From Pollutimonas sp963712655 (lineage in GTDB: Bacteria; Pseudomonadota; Gammaproteobacteria; Burkholderiales; Burkholderiaceae_B): DNA of 64,000 bases. Each line of letters begins with the position of its first letter. Positions within the stretch are counted from its first letter, which is position 1. A program made the position numbers and the translations under genes. The stretch covers positions 1,550,001 to 1,614,000 of the forward strand of contig CAVQIT010000008.1 of the NCBI GenBank assembly GCA_963712655.1, given 5' to 3'. The notes below the pieces were generated by a model that worked only from the letters and a program-made list of their open reading frames with translations, was not told the origin of the DNA and did no database searches. This document shows, piece after piece, positions 1-8,991 of the stretch.

Positions 1-54
1 TGGCCGCATTGGCGGCCGGGCGAAATAAATACGTTTACGAAGAGAGAATTGAAC

Positions 55-723
55 ATGGCTGAAGGCGTTTTTGATCCAGCATGGTTGCCCAAGAGCGCGT
101 TGCTGCTGGTCGACATGAACCGCTCCCACCTTGACCATTCCATAGGCCACATGCTCGTGGAAAAACAGGCGGCGGATCGCATTATCGCCGCGGGCGTGGA
201 ATTGCGCCGCGCATGGAGCGAGGCCGGGCTGCCGGTAATTTTCGTTCGCACCCATCATCGCCATGATCCGCGCACGGATACGGTCGTGGACAACAAGAGC
301 CCTTTCTGGATGGCGCAACACAATGCGCTCGTGCCGGGGCTGAACAAGCCGCGCAAATCGCTGGCGATCGAAAATGCGCCGGTAACGGAAATCGTGCCCC
401 AACTGACGCCGCAACCCGGGGAGTTCACGGTCTTCAAGCATCGCTACAGCCCGTTCGACAACACCGATCTGGAACACCTGCTGCGCAATCTCGATATCGA
501 CACCTTGGTCATCGTCGGTGTCAATACCAATAACTGCGTCCTTTGCTCTTGTTTCGAGGCATTCAATCGCGACTATCGCGTCGTGCTCGCCGAGGACGTC
601 TGCGCGTCGATGAATGGGCCCGATTATCACGATGCGGCCATCAAACTGATCAAATCATCGCTGGGCTGGGTCGTGAATTCCCGCGAAGTGATCGATAACT
701 TGCCTAAATTGGCAGCGGCTTGA
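55..723 (+). CDS. Isochorismatase-family cysteine hydrolase
   Basis: This 222-residue protein has the cysteine-hydrolase fold that cleaves amide, carbamoyl or vinyl-ether bonds. The expected triad is visible: Asp20 in LLLVDMNRS, Lys128 in FTVFKHR and Cys161 in VNTNNCVLC. ATG 55 is chosen because a purine-rich stretch (agagagaa) lies just upstream; an in-frame TTG at 49 is less likely. It starts a run of co-directional genes spaced 10 to 100 bases apart up to 8025 that encode ABC transporter parts and several amide hydrolases. In that setting it probably hydrolyses an open-chain amide or carbamoyl intermediate (inference). The family assignment is firm; the substrate is unknown. Confidence 0.9.
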   Translation: MAEGVFDPAWLPKSALLLVDMNRSHLDHSIGHMLVEKQAADRIIAAGVELRRAWSEAGLPVIFVRTHHRHDPRTDTVVDNKSPFWMAQHNALVPGLNKPRKSLAIENAPVTEIVPQLTPQPGEFTVFKHRYSPFDNTDLEHLLRNLDIDTLVIVGVNTNNCVLCSCFEAFNRDYRVVLAEDVCASMNGPDYHDAAIKLIKSSLGWVVNSREVIDNLPKLAAA

Positions 724-733
724 AGGGTAGAAA

Positions 734-1573
734 ATGACGCAAATCGAAACGGCTCGAACCGAACATCCTCCAGCCGCCGTTGCGCCTCGGAAGTCATCAA
801 CGCTGCGAGCCTGCACCGAAAAGTATGGGTCGTTCGTTCTGGTGATTTTCCTGATCGGTTTCTGGGAGTTCGCGGTTCGCTACTTCGACGTGCCCAGGTT
901 CCTGCTGCCCACGCCAAGTGAAATCGCCGTCCTGATGGTCAAGGAGTGGCCGTTGCTGCAGATGCACGGCATTGCGACCATTACCAGTATTGTCCTGGGC
1001 TATATATGCGCCGTGGTGTTTGCGCTTTCCATCTCCGCGCTGATGATAGGTTTTCCCATTGTCGAACGCCTGATCATGCCTATTTTCGTGGGCCTGCAAA
1101 GCGTGCCTAAACTGGCGATCGCACCCTTGATCCTGGTCTGGGTGGGGGCCGGCCTGGGTTCCAAAGTGCTGGTGGTGGCAGCCATCGCCTTTTTCCCCAT
1201 CGTCATCAACACGATGACCGGCTTCAAGGAAGTGGACAGGGGCCTTAGAGACGTTTTCCATTCGGTCGCGGCCAGCGAGCGCCAGGTTTTCTTCCAGCTG
1301 CGCTTGCCCTACGCCATGCCTTATATCTTCGCGGGACTGCGCATAGCCACGACTCTGGCTGTGCTGGGGGCCATTGTCGCTGAATACCTGGCGGCCTCAA
1401 ATGGCCTGGGGTATCTGGTTCTTTCAGGCAGCTTCAATTTCAATACGGCGCGTTCGTTTGCGGCCATCATTGTATTGGCGGTAATCGGGGTGCTGTTCTT
1501 CGGCTTGATGTCCTTCCTGGAGTCGAAGATCTCATGGAAGCGGCGCGCCGCCGATGAAAACAATGCATCGTAG
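734..1573 (+). CDS. ABC transporter permease, SsuC/TauC type
   Basis: This 279-residue inner-membrane protein has about six hydrophobic segments and, near residues 165-205, the EAA loop of binding-protein-dependent permeases (EVDRGLRDVF, then QLRLPYAMPYIFAGLRIA), which docks on the ATPase. Size and pattern fit the taurine/alkanesulfonate/nitrate (SsuC/TauC) class. It begins 10 bases after the cysteine hydrolase and is followed 18 bases later by its ATPase. No substrate-binding protein is encoded between position 1 and 8025; it probably lies just upstream of the window. It likely imports the compound broken down by the downstream hydrolases. Confidence 0.93.
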   Translation: MTQIETARTEHPPAAVAPRKSSTLRACTEKYGSFVLVIFLIGFWEFAVRYFDVPRFLLPTPSEIAVLMVKEWPLLQMHGIATITSIVLGYICAVVFALSISALMIGFPIVERLIMPIFVGLQSVPKLAIAPLILVWVGAGLGSKVLVVAAIAFFPIVINTMTGFKEVDRGLRDVFHSVAASERQVFFQLRLPYAMPYIFAGLRIATTLAVLGAIVAEYLAASNGLGYLVLSGSFNFNTARSFAAIIVLAVIGVLFFGLMSFLESKISWKRRAADENNAS

Positions 1574-1591
1574 TGGAATCAAAGGACCAGT

Positions 1592-2452
1592 GTGGACACG
1601 CATCGCGACGGGGGTGGGATTGTGAGTTTGGATGAAACAAAGGCCGAGGCGCGGGTTTCCAGTGCGGTAGGCGGGTCGGGTATTTCGATCAAAGAGGTCG
1701 ATGTCGTCTACGGCGCCTCAAGCGATCAGCCCGTTACGGCCTTGTCAGGCATTAACCTGGAAATCCGTGAAGGCGAATTCGTCTCGCTGGTAGGCCCATC
1801 GGGTTGCGGAAAGAGCACGCTGCTCAAGGTCGTGTCGGATTTGATGCAGCCCACGCGTGGCATCGCAACTATCGGCAACGCCTTGCCCGCGCAATTGCGC
1901 AAGCAGGGCCGCCTGGGGCTGGTCTTTCAGCAGGCCAATCTAATGCCCTGGCTGACCATCAGAAAGAACATCGATTTGCTGCGCTCCCTGGTGACAGGGC
2001 GGGGCGGAATGGTTTCCGCGGACGGCGGCTCCGTCGACGAACTGATAGAGCTTGTCGGCCTGGGCGGCTTCGGTGAAAAATTCGCGCACCAGCTTTCGGG
2101 CGGCATGCAGCAGCGCGCGGCACTGGCCCGAGCCCTGGCGTTGGACCCGGCAGTGCTGCTGATGGACGAGCCCTTTGCCGCGCTTGACGAAATTACCCGC
2201 GATCGCATGGCGTTCGAATTGCTGCGCGTCTGGCAGCGCTATCGCAAGACCGTGCTGTTTGTCACGCATAGCCTGGGCGAGGCGGTGCTGCTGTCGGACC
2301 GGGTTGTCTTGATGAGCCCCAGGCCCGGCCGCATCCATCGAGTATTCGATATCGATTTGCCGCGCCCGCGAACCCAGGAGATCCGGCTGGATGAGCGCTA
2401 TCACCGCCTGGTAATGGAGCTGAATCGCGAGCTGTACGCGGTCATGGCCTGA
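1592..2452 (+). CDS. ABC transporter ATP-binding protein, SsuB/TauB type
   Basis: This cytoplasmic ATPase subunit (286 residues) pairs with the permease upstream. All nucleotide-binding motifs are present in order: Walker A GPSGCGKST, Q-loop QQANLMPW, signature LSGGMQQRAALARAL, Walker B VLLMDEPFAAL and switch histidine FVTHSL. GTG 1592 has AAAGGA about 5 bases upstream; GTG 1622 is an alternative that would drop a non-conserved N-terminus. About 100 bases separate it from the next gene, so a second promoter there is possible. Confidence 0.93.
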   Translation: MDTHRDGGGIVSLDETKAEARVSSAVGGSGISIKEVDVVYGASSDQPVTALSGINLEIREGEFVSLVGPSGCGKSTLLKVVSDLMQPTRGIATIGNALPAQLRKQGRLGLVFQQANLMPWLTIRKNIDLLRSLVTGRGGMVSADGGSVDELIELVGLGGFGEKFAHQLSGGMQQRAALARALALDPAVLLMDEPFAALDEITRDRMAFELLRVWQRYRKTVLFVTHSLGEAVLLSDRVVLMSPRPGRIHRVFDIDLPRPRTQEIRLDERYHRLVMELNRELYAVMA

Positions 2453-2555
2453 ATGAATGCGAAGTGATCGCGGTGGCCGGTGCCGCGGCCCATTTGCGAT
2501 CAATGTAGCGATTGTCTCGCGGCACCGGGAAATTTCTTAATATGGAAAAAGAGCA

Positions 2556-3737
2556 ATGTCACAACCTACCGGAATGATCAGAAGAAGCGGGCAGCAATGG
2601 GTGATGGATCAATTGTTTCGCATTGCGGGACATGACCTGCTTTTCCCGGGGGCCTTGGGTTTTCGGCTGGAGCGCGGTTATCGCTATGCTGAAGTGGAAC
2701 GCACCATGAGCCGCGTCAAGACCTTCCGGCAAAATGCGCGCGAGTGGGCCAATACGGCCCGTCAATTGGAAGACATGGCCAAAGAGGCCGAGAGCAAAGG
2801 ACATTCGGTCACGGCGCGCGATTTTTACTATCGCGCTTCGATTTACTACGGCCGCGGACAATGGTCGATTCTCAAAGACACCGATGTCAAGCGCGCCATG
2901 TACGATAAGTGCGTGGAGAATTTCGAAGGTGTGATCCGTCATTCGGACAACCTGATCGAGCGGGTCGTTCTTGATGTCGAGGGTGAAAGTGTCTACGGCA
3001 TATTGCACCTGCCCGCGAACCGCGTGGGCAAAGTGCCCGCGATGCTCTTTTTTCCTGGCATGGATATGTTCAAGGAAGAATTCCCCAATGCCGAATGCAA
3101 TCCGTTCGCGCGCCGCGGCATTGCAATGCTGACGCTCGACGGCCCTGGCCAGGGTGAAACCCGCGTCAAGGGCTGCAAGGTCACCGACCAGAAATATATC
3201 AAGGCAGGCAAGGCGGCGCTGGATTTCTTGGAGAAGCACCCGGCGATCGATGCCGGCCGGCTGGCCGTGTCGGGCGCCAGCTTTGGCTCTTACTGGGCGC
3301 CTTTGCTGGCCGCCAACGACAGCCGGATCAAGGCGAATGCCGGAATCATGGGCATTCTTTATTCCATGCAATCCATCTTCGAGTTGGCGCCGCCCAGTTT
3401 CAAGCTGACCTTCATGTACATGGCCGGCATTACCGATGAGGCCGAGTTCGACAAGATGGCCGCCAACATGGGCTTGCAGAATGTCGGTGCGAAAATCACC
3501 TGCCCCACTCTGATTACGCAAGGGGAAAACGACTATCTGTGCCCGCTGGAAGGCGCCGACAAATTCTTCAGCGACCTTGCCGGACCCAAGGAAATGTGGA
3601 TTTTCCACGATGAATTCCATCCCTTGGGCGGCGTTATGCAGCATCTGCTGCCCTGGCTCGCCGATTGGGTGTCGGACGCCTTTGCGGGGAAACATCAGCC
3701 TGGCTACGCTCGCAGGGTGGAACATGAAGTCTTGTAG
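2556..3737 (+). CDS. Alpha/beta hydrolase, FrsA / DUF1100 / 2,6-dihydroxypseudooxynicotine hydrolase-like
   Basis: This 393-residue protein has a helical N-terminal cap of about 150 residues followed by an alpha/beta-hydrolase domain. The nucleophile elbow is SGASFGSY with Ser242, the acid is the Asp in GENDYLCP and the base is the His in FHDEFHPLGG. This large-cap group includes carbon-carbon hydrolases such as 2,6-dihydroxypseudooxynicotine hydrolase as well as plain esterases. ATG 2556 is preceded by GGAAAAAGAG. The next gene's preferred start overlaps its end by 14 bases, suggesting coupling. The exact reaction cannot be told from sequence. Confidence 0.88.
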   Translation: MSQPTGMIRRSGQQWVMDQLFRIAGHDLLFPGALGFRLERGYRYAEVERTMSRVKTFRQNAREWANTARQLEDMAKEAESKGHSVTARDFYYRASIYYGRGQWSILKDTDVKRAMYDKCVENFEGVIRHSDNLIERVVLDVEGESVYGILHLPANRVGKVPAMLFFPGMDMFKEEFPNAECNPFARRGIAMLTLDGPGQGETRVKGCKVTDQKYIKAGKAALDFLEKHPAIDAGRLAVSGASFGSYWAPLLAANDSRIKANAGIMGILYSMQSIFELAPPSFKLTFMYMAGITDEAEFDKMAANMGLQNVGAKITCPTLITQGENDYLCPLEGADKFFSDLAGPKEMWIFHDEFHPLGGVMQHLLPWLADWVSDAFAGKHQPGYARRVEHEVL

Positions 3738-4872
3738 CGCTTTTGGGCCCATGCCTTCGTTGACAGTCGGAGAAGACCCCCGCGAGCGCGGCCTTTCGCA
3801 TGGCGTGCGTTTTGCGGCGGAAATCAAGGAAAACCTTGAAACGTATCTGCGCCGTTTCGAAGCTTCCGGCCTCGATCGCGAAGCCGCGTTCGCCGAAGGC
3901 AAGCATTGGCTGCGCGCGATGAAACTCCAGAACGAGGATTACACGGAGGAAATGCGCGGTATCGCCGAGGGCTCGGGACAAAGCGAAATCGCGATCGCCG
4001 TGCTTAATGCGCGTTATGAACTGGCCTTCACCTTGTTCGGCCGCGATGCGATAGAGGCGGAAGAACATAAAAAAGAAGAGTTGCTGTTTCTCGGGCCCGG
4101 AGGCTGCACGACGTTCGGCCTGTTGCCGGAAGCCACGGCGGACGGCCACACATGGCTGGGCCAGAACTGGGATTGGCTCGAAGGCCTGCATGGGCGCAAT
4201 TTGATCCTGCGTGTAAAGCGCAAGAATCTGCCCAGCTTTATTTGCCTGACCGAGGCCGGCATCGTAGGCGGAAAAATGGGCGTGAATGACCAGGGAATCG
4301 GACTGGTCGAAAATGGTCTTGCGTCGAGCAACGACGGCAAGAATCCGTTCGAGAAGCCTTTTCACATGCGTTGCCGGGAAGTCCTTGATGCACAGGCTTA
4401 CGATGCCGCGCTCAAGCCGGTCATGGACACGCGGCGAACCTGCTCGGCCAACTTCGTGGTGGGCCATGCCGACGGCGAAATCATCGATATCGAATCCAGT
4501 CCCGATTTCGTGTCCTACATCCATCCTGAACGCGGCATCGTGACCCATTCCAATCATTTCCTCAGTTCGGGACATGGCGAATCGCAAATGGAAAAGATCG
4601 CGCCGAGCACCTTGTACCGGGCGTCGCGCATCCGCCGCTTACTGGAGCGCACTTGCGGCCATATTTCCGTCGATGACATGAAAGCAGCAGCCAGCGATCA
4701 TTTCGGCTGGCCCAGCGCCATTTGCCGCCATCCCGATCCCAGCCATATCCATGCAAAACGAACGATGACCACGGCGTCGGTGCTGATCGATTTGAACGAG
4801 CGCGTCATGCATGTGGCGAATGGCCCGCCCTGCAGCTATCCCTACCTTCCCTATACCATCGACGAGGACTGA
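3724..4872 (+). CDS. C45-family Ntn hydrolase (acyl-CoA:6-APA acyltransferase-like)
   Basis: This 382-residue protein resembles peptidase family C45, whose members self-cleave to expose an N-terminal cysteine nucleophile and hydrolyse or transfer N-acyl groups. The likely processing site is Gly127-Cys128 in GPGGCTTFG, followed by the conserved GQNWDW segment. Downstream, GIVGGKMGVNDQGIGL and a SNHF segment also fit the family. ATG 3724 lies inside the preceding gene's end; ATG 3751 is an alternative start, with no strong Shine-Dalgarno for either. With imidase-like and cysteine-hydrolase neighbours it probably removes an acyl group from an amide intermediate (inference). Confidence 0.85.
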   Translation: MKSCSAFGPMPSLTVGEDPRERGLSHGVRFAAEIKENLETYLRRFEASGLDREAAFAEGKHWLRAMKLQNEDYTEEMRGIAEGSGQSEIAIAVLNARYELAFTLFGRDAIEAEEHKKEELLFLGPGGCTTFGLLPEATADGHTWLGQNWDWLEGLHGRNLILRVKRKNLPSFICLTEAGIVGGKMGVNDQGIGLVENGLASSNDGKNPFEKPFHMRCREVLDAQAYDAALKPVMDTRRTCSANFVVGHADGEIIDIESSPDFVSYIHPERGIVTHSNHFLSSGHGESQMEKIAPSTLYRASRIRRLLERTCGHISVDDMKAAASDHFGWPSAICRHPDPSHIHAKRTMTTASVLIDLNERVMHVANGPPCSYPYLPYTIDED

Positions 4873-4876
4873 CTAC

Positions 4877-5776
4877 ATGCATCCCGACATTCCCCAGCCG
4901 CCGGAGCCGATTTCCGAGCGTCCTTTTTCCCGCATGGATGAACCTTTCCCCTGGCCTGGCGGCGCTCGCTGCGCCGTCATGCTGACGTTCGATTTCGATG
5001 CCGAGACGCTATGGTTTTCGCGCGATCCGGAAAATGTCCACCGTCCCGGCATCCTCAGCCAGGGCATATACGGCGGGCGGGTCGGGGTGCACAAGGTGCT
5101 GGACTTGATGTCGGAAGAAGAGATCAAGGCGACGTTCTTCGTGCCGGGCTGGACGGCCGAACGCTACCCGCAGGCCGTCGAACGCATGCTGGCCGGAGGT
5201 CATGAAGTGGGCCACCACGGCTATTTGCACGAGTGGATCGATCCCAAGTTCCCGCATCTCGAGGAAGAAGCGCTGGATAAAGGCTTGGCGGCGCTCAAGA
5301 AAGTGGGCGGCATTCGTCCCAAAGGCTTCCGTTCGCCGGCTGGGGAGTCCAGCTCCAACATGATTCGCCTGCTGGCCGAAAAAGGTTTTATCTACGATTC
5401 CACCTTGATGGATGGCATTGTTCCTTATCGCCATGAACTCAAGGACGGCCGGCCCGGCCCGATCGAGTTGCCCTGGCACTGGTCCATCGACGATGCTCCT
5501 TATGCCTTGTTCTCGATCCGCAATCCCCGGCCCATCATGAGCAATAGCCATATGCTCGAGGTCTGGCTCGACGAATTCCATGAAATCTACCGCTGGGGCG
5601 GGTTGGTCAACGTCGTCATGCATCCGCAGATTTCCGGGCGGCCATCCCGTATTGCGATGCTGCGGCGGTTTATCCACGAGGTGCGAAAGCTGCCGGGCGT
5701 TTGGTTTGCGACAGGAGAACAAGTCGCCCAGGCTTATGCGGATGCGGAAGCGCAACTGGGTGCCCGGCGCGGCTAG
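4877..5776 (+). CDS. Polysaccharide-deacetylase-fold hydrolase, cyclic imidase / PuuE-like
   Basis: This 299-residue protein is a single NodB-fold metal hydrolase without signal peptide. Motif 1 is LTFDFDAET (Asp39, Asp41), motif 2 is GHHGYLHE (His114 and His118 as likely metal ligands) and motif 3 is KGFRSPAGES. Cytoplasmic members of this size that lack a secretion signal include the allantoinase PuuE and bacterial cyclic imide hydrolases, which open ring amides, rather than chitin or peptidoglycan deacetylases. ATG 4877 is 4 bases after the previous stop; in-frame codons further upstream would overlap the C45 gene. Ring opening of an imported cyclic amide fits the operon (inference). Confidence 0.88.
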   Translation: MHPDIPQPPEPISERPFSRMDEPFPWPGGARCAVMLTFDFDAETLWFSRDPENVHRPGILSQGIYGGRVGVHKVLDLMSEEEIKATFFVPGWTAERYPQAVERMLAGGHEVGHHGYLHEWIDPKFPHLEEEALDKGLAALKKVGGIRPKGFRSPAGESSSNMIRLLAEKGFIYDSTLMDGIVPYRHELKDGRPGPIELPWHWSIDDAPYALFSIRNPRPIMSNSHMLEVWLDEFHEIYRWGGLVNVVMHPQISGRPSRIAMLRRFIHEVRKLPGVWFATGEQVAQAYADAEAQLGARRG

Positions 5777-5805
5777 AAGTCGCTGCCATGGCCAAGGCCG
5801 GCGGA

Positions 5806-5841
5806 GCCGCCCAAGGCGGTTTTCGGCGGCGTTTCTTTTTT
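5806..5841 (+). terminator. Possible intrinsic terminator or attenuator inside the operon
   Basis: A stem GCCGCC (5806-5811) / GGCGGC (5825-5830) is followed at once by a T-rich run (5832-5841, TTTCTTTTTT). A competing smaller stem CCGCC/GGCGG (5807-5811/5815-5819) is also possible. It sits in the 87-base gap between the deacetylase-fold gene and the oxidoreductase, so it could end or partly attenuate transcription before the last two genes. Confidence 0.5.
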
Positions 5842-5863
5842 CTGACTGATATGGGGTAATGGA

Positions 5864-7015
5864 ATGGCGATAAGGCCAATTCGGATTTTGATGAATGGCG
5901 TGACCGGCCGCCTGGGGCAGAATCAGCATCTTGTTAATTCGATTCTGGCGATACGCAACGAGGGGGGAATTGCGCTATCCGGCGGCGACAGGCTCGTGCC
6001 CGAACCGGTATTGCTGGGACGCAATGCGGAAAAGCTGGCGGCCCTTGCGGCCCGGCACGGCGGCCTGGCATGGTCGACGGATATCGAGGCGAGCCTGGCG
6101 GACGATAGCGCGGAAATCTATTTCGATGTCGCCCTGACCGCCGGACGGGTCGAGCGCGCAAGGCAGGCTATCGCCGCGGGCAAGCACATCTATCTGGAAA
6201 AGCCCATCGCGGGCAGCCTGGACCAGGCCTTGGCGCTGGCGCGCGAGGCACGGGCGGCGGGGCTCAAGAATGGTGTCGTGCAGGACAAGGTATATCTGCC
6301 GGGGTTTCACAAGTTGCGCAAGCTGCGCGACACAGGGTTCTTCGGCCGCATCCTGTCGGCGCGCCTCGATTTCGGCTGGTGGGTCTTCGATGGCGAAACG
6401 TATCCAGCGCAGCGTTCAAGCTGGAACTACAAGAAGGCGGAAGGCGGCGGCCTGATTCTCGATATGTTCCCGCATTGGCGCTACATCATCGACCAATTGC
6501 TGGGCGAAGTACGCTCGGTCAGTTGCCGCAGCGCCACCCAGATTCCGCAGCGGCGCGACGAGGCCGGGCGCCGCTACGAGGTGGATGTGGAAGACGAGGT
6601 CCACGCCACGTTCGAACTCGAGCAGGGAATACCTGTGCAGGTCAGCAGTTCCTGGGCGTCGCGGGTAAAGCGCGACGACATGCTCACCTTGCAAATCGAC
6701 GGTACGGACGGGTCGGCTGTGACCACGCTGCACGATTGTTTTATACAGTCCATCGCAATGACCCCCAAGCCGATCTGGCATGTGGATGTGCGTCAGTCCA
6801 ATGATTTTGACGCGCATTGGCATGCCATGCCCGACGTCGATGTTTATATGAATAGCTATCGTTGCGGTTGGGAGCGCTTCCTGAAGCATGTCGTCGATGA
6901 TGCGCCGTTTTCATCGCCATTGCTGGCCGGCGCCAAGGGCCTGCAGTTGGTCCAGGCCTGCCATCAAAGCAACCAGGAACGCCGCTGGATAGATCTTCCC
7001 ACCTTGTCGCTGTAA
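5864..7015 (+). CDS. Gfo/Idh/MocA-family oxidoreductase
   Basis: This 383-residue protein has an N-terminal Rossmann domain with a variant dinucleotide loop (NGVTGRLG, residues 11-18) and the family's EKP motif near residue 112 (IYLEKPIAGS), then the alpha/beta C-terminal domain that binds substrate. The family oxidises or reduces hydroxyl or keto groups on sugars, cyclitols or similar compounds with NAD(P). The start follows a weak TGGGGTAATGG site. It lies after a terminator-like hairpin and 14 bases before the amidohydrolase gene, so these two may form their own expression unit. Confidence 0.88.
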   Translation: MAIRPIRILMNGVTGRLGQNQHLVNSILAIRNEGGIALSGGDRLVPEPVLLGRNAEKLAALAARHGGLAWSTDIEASLADDSAEIYFDVALTAGRVERARQAIAAGKHIYLEKPIAGSLDQALALAREARAAGLKNGVVQDKVYLPGFHKLRKLRDTGFFGRILSARLDFGWWVFDGETYPAQRSSWNYKKAEGGGLILDMFPHWRYIIDQLLGEVRSVSCRSATQIPQRRDEAGRRYEVDVEDEVHATFELEQGIPVQVSSSWASRVKRDDMLTLQIDGTDGSAVTTLHDCFIQSIAMTPKPIWHVDVRQSNDFDAHWHAMPDVDVYMNSYRCGWERFLKHVVDDAPFSSPLLAGAKGLQLVQACHQSNQERRWIDLPTLSL

Positions 7016-7029
7016 GACGGAGAACACAC

Positions 7030-8025
7030 TTGTTTACTATTGATATGCATACCCACACTTTCTGTCCCTCCGTGGAAGAATTGGTGGCTGGAAAGAATGA
7101 TCCCCAGGCGAATCTTTATCGCCGGTATATGTCGGAAGAAAGCCGCGCCACGGATGCGGCGAACAAAGCAATTTACCGTCCCAAGCTATCCGGCCTGGAT
7201 GTCCGGCGCGCCGATATGCAGCGAATGGGGGTGGATTTCCAGGTCGTGTCTCCAGCCCCCGCGCAGCAGAACTATTGGGCCGACGAGGAATTGCAGATTG
7301 CCCTTAGCCGAATGCAGAACGACTATATCGCCAAGTTTGTTGCGGCGGATTCGGGGCATTTTGCCGCCATCGGCACATTGCCCATGCGCTATCCGGAACG
7401 CGCGCTGGAAGAAGCGGTGCGCGGGGTGGAGGAACTGGGTTTGCGCGGTTTTCAGATCGATACGCGTGTCAATGCCATCGAATTGTCCGATCCCATGTTC
7501 ACGCCGCTGTGGTCCCGGCTTGAGGCCTTGGGCGCGCCGCTTTTCATACACCCGCTGGGCTTTTCAGATGGGCAGCGCCTGTCGCCGTTTTTCATGGTGA
7601 ACAGCGTGGGCCAGCCGCTGGAGGAGCTTCTTGCCGCCATGCATATGATTTCCGGCGGTGTCCTGGACCGGCATCCTCAATTGAAAGTGGTCGTGGCGCA
7701 TGGGGGCGGCTATTTGCCTTTTTATGTCGGCCGGCTCGACCATGCCTGGAAAGTGCGCCCCGAGGTAAGGGCGCTTACGGCGCAGCCTCCAAGCGCTTAC
7801 TTGTCGCGGATGTGGTTCGATACGTGCGTGTTCCGCCCCGATCATCTTTCGGCCCTGGTCGATCTGGTCGGGCAATCGCGTGTCATGCTGGGATCGGATT
7901 ATCCTTTCGACATGGGCGACGAGGATCCGGTCGCCATCGTTACGGCATGCAAGACGCTGGACGCGGCGGCCCGCGAAGCGATCTTAAGTCAAAATGCCAG
8001 GGAACTCTTCAAGCTCGATATTTGA
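7030..8025 (+). CDS. Amidohydrolase-superfamily metal enzyme, ACMSD-like
   Basis: This 331-residue TIM-barrel enzyme belongs to the Amidohydrolase_2 group (ACMSD, OHCU and resorcylate decarboxylase relatives). Metal-site residues are His7 and His9 in DMHTHTF, the His in FIHPLG, the His in VVAHGGGY and the Asp in GSDYPFD. The reading frame starts with TTG 7030, preceded by GACGGAGAA at good spacing; no ATG lies between it and the metal motif in a usable position. It is the last gene of the catabolic operon and either hydrolyses a ring or decarboxylates an acid; sequence alone does not decide. Confidence 0.88.
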   Translation: MFTIDMHTHTFCPSVEELVAGKNDPQANLYRRYMSEESRATDAANKAIYRPKLSGLDVRRADMQRMGVDFQVVSPAPAQQNYWADEELQIALSRMQNDYIAKFVAADSGHFAAIGTLPMRYPERALEEAVRGVEELGLRGFQIDTRVNAIELSDPMFTPLWSRLEALGAPLFIHPLGFSDGQRLSPFFMVNSVGQPLEELLAAMHMISGGVLDRHPQLKVVVAHGGGYLPFYVGRLDHAWKVRPEVRALTAQPPSAYLSRMWFDTCVFRPDHLSALVDLVGQSRVMLGSDYPFDMGDEDPVAIVTACKTLDAAAREAILSQNARELFKLDI

Positions 8026-8084
8026 TAGTGCCGGCTCGCAGCCGTTCGGTGCATGGATCCGGCCGGCGGCGGCCTGTGGCTTGT

Positions 8085-8558
8085 TCAAGCCATCATAAGT
8101 GAACCCGCGGTCATTTTCTGATCGGGATTCAGTTTTTCGTCGCTCATTTGCTTGAGCAGTATCGAGGATGCATTGGTCAGCGCTCCGCTGAGCGATGCTA
8201 TCTGGCTTTGCAGGCCTTGGGCGCGCACCTTGCGCTGCTCCGGCGTCAATGACTGGTCGGCCATTATGTCCTGCAGCTCCTGCAGCTTTTTCTCCAGCTC
8301 GGCGCGGATTTCGCGGATGCGCTTCAGAGTCTCCTTGACCGAATCCGGCAGGTCGCTGTTATCGATATCGGCATTCTTGTTTGGCTGCGACTTGCTGGCC
8401 GAGAGGCTGATGCCCGTGCTGGACAGGTTTACCCCGAGTGGAGACGCAAGTTTCACTTCGGCCGCATCGGGAACCGCGGCGGCCGTTGCGGCGGAGGTGT
8501 CCCCTGTAGTTTGCGGGGCGGTGGTGAAGTTTGAGAGTAGGGGTTTCAGGCCAATCAT
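8085..8558 (-). CDS. Coiled-coil protein of unknown function, possibly FlxA-like
   Basis: This 157-residue protein is not firmly recognised. Its N-terminal half is low-complexity (Ala, Thr, Ser, Pro) and its C-terminal half is a heptad-rich helix (VKETLKRIREIRAELEKKLQ, then a QSLTPEQRKVRAQ segment). The layout recalls FlxA-like proteins, a loose similarity only. ATG 8558 is preferred over the in-frame ATG 8579 because AAAGGA lies 7 bases upstream of 8558. No signal peptide or membrane segment is seen. It converges on the amidohydrolase gene and is transcribed away from the glycine-rich peptide gene. Confidence 0.6.
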   Translation of the reverse strand: MIGLKPLLSNFTTAPQTTGDTSAATAAAVPDAAEVKLASPLGVNLSSTGISLSASKSQPNKNADIDNSDLPDSVKETLKRIREIRAELEKKLQELQDIMADQSLTPEQRKVRAQGLQSQIASLSGALTNASSILLKQMSDEKLNPDQKMTAGSLMMA

Positions 8559-8991
8559 GGCGTTTCCTTTCGTGTTCATGCACCGATGATCCGGACTGGC
8601 ACGGCGCCAGTCCGGTGATCCTCTTATATGGTGCGCTCAGCTTTGTTAACGGAAAGTCGCGCGTTTTCTTAAGGTCCAAGGCAGTCCGGTTCACAAAAAT
8701 TTCACAGAATGCCGGCGGCTATGCCGCGCCAGTGCAAGCGCTTCTTTCAGAAGCCGGCCAGGGTTTCTCCGCGCCAGGCCTGGCATGTCCGGCAAGCGTC
8801 AATGAGATCAGCCTGTGACAACAATACGGATATTCATATTGCTCCGGAAATTTGACGATTGAGGGCCGAGTGAATGGCATTCGATATTATTTTCACTGTT
8901 TGTTTTTAAATACAGGTGAAAACTAATTCTTGTTCAATTTATGCAATGGAAGTATATTCATTTTGCCTAAAAATTTAACAGGAGAAGGGAT
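8559..8991. other. Intergenic region between divergent genes
   Basis: These 433 bases hold no convincing coding sequence. The part from about 8820 to 8980 is clearly richer in A and T than its surroundings and should contain the promoters of the divergent genes at 8085-8558 and 8992-9276. I found no hexamer pair with good spacing that I would name as a promoter. Confidence 0.5.

Noticed and set aside
3..62. Possible 3' ends of a gene upstream of the window (two frames end at 26-28 and 60-62).
   Set aside because: Fewer than 20 codons are visible in either frame, so no gene can be supported.
2559..3902. A 447-codon frame opposite the alpha/beta hydrolase.
   Set aside because: The plus-strand frame has complete catalytic motifs; the opposite frame has no recognisable domain.
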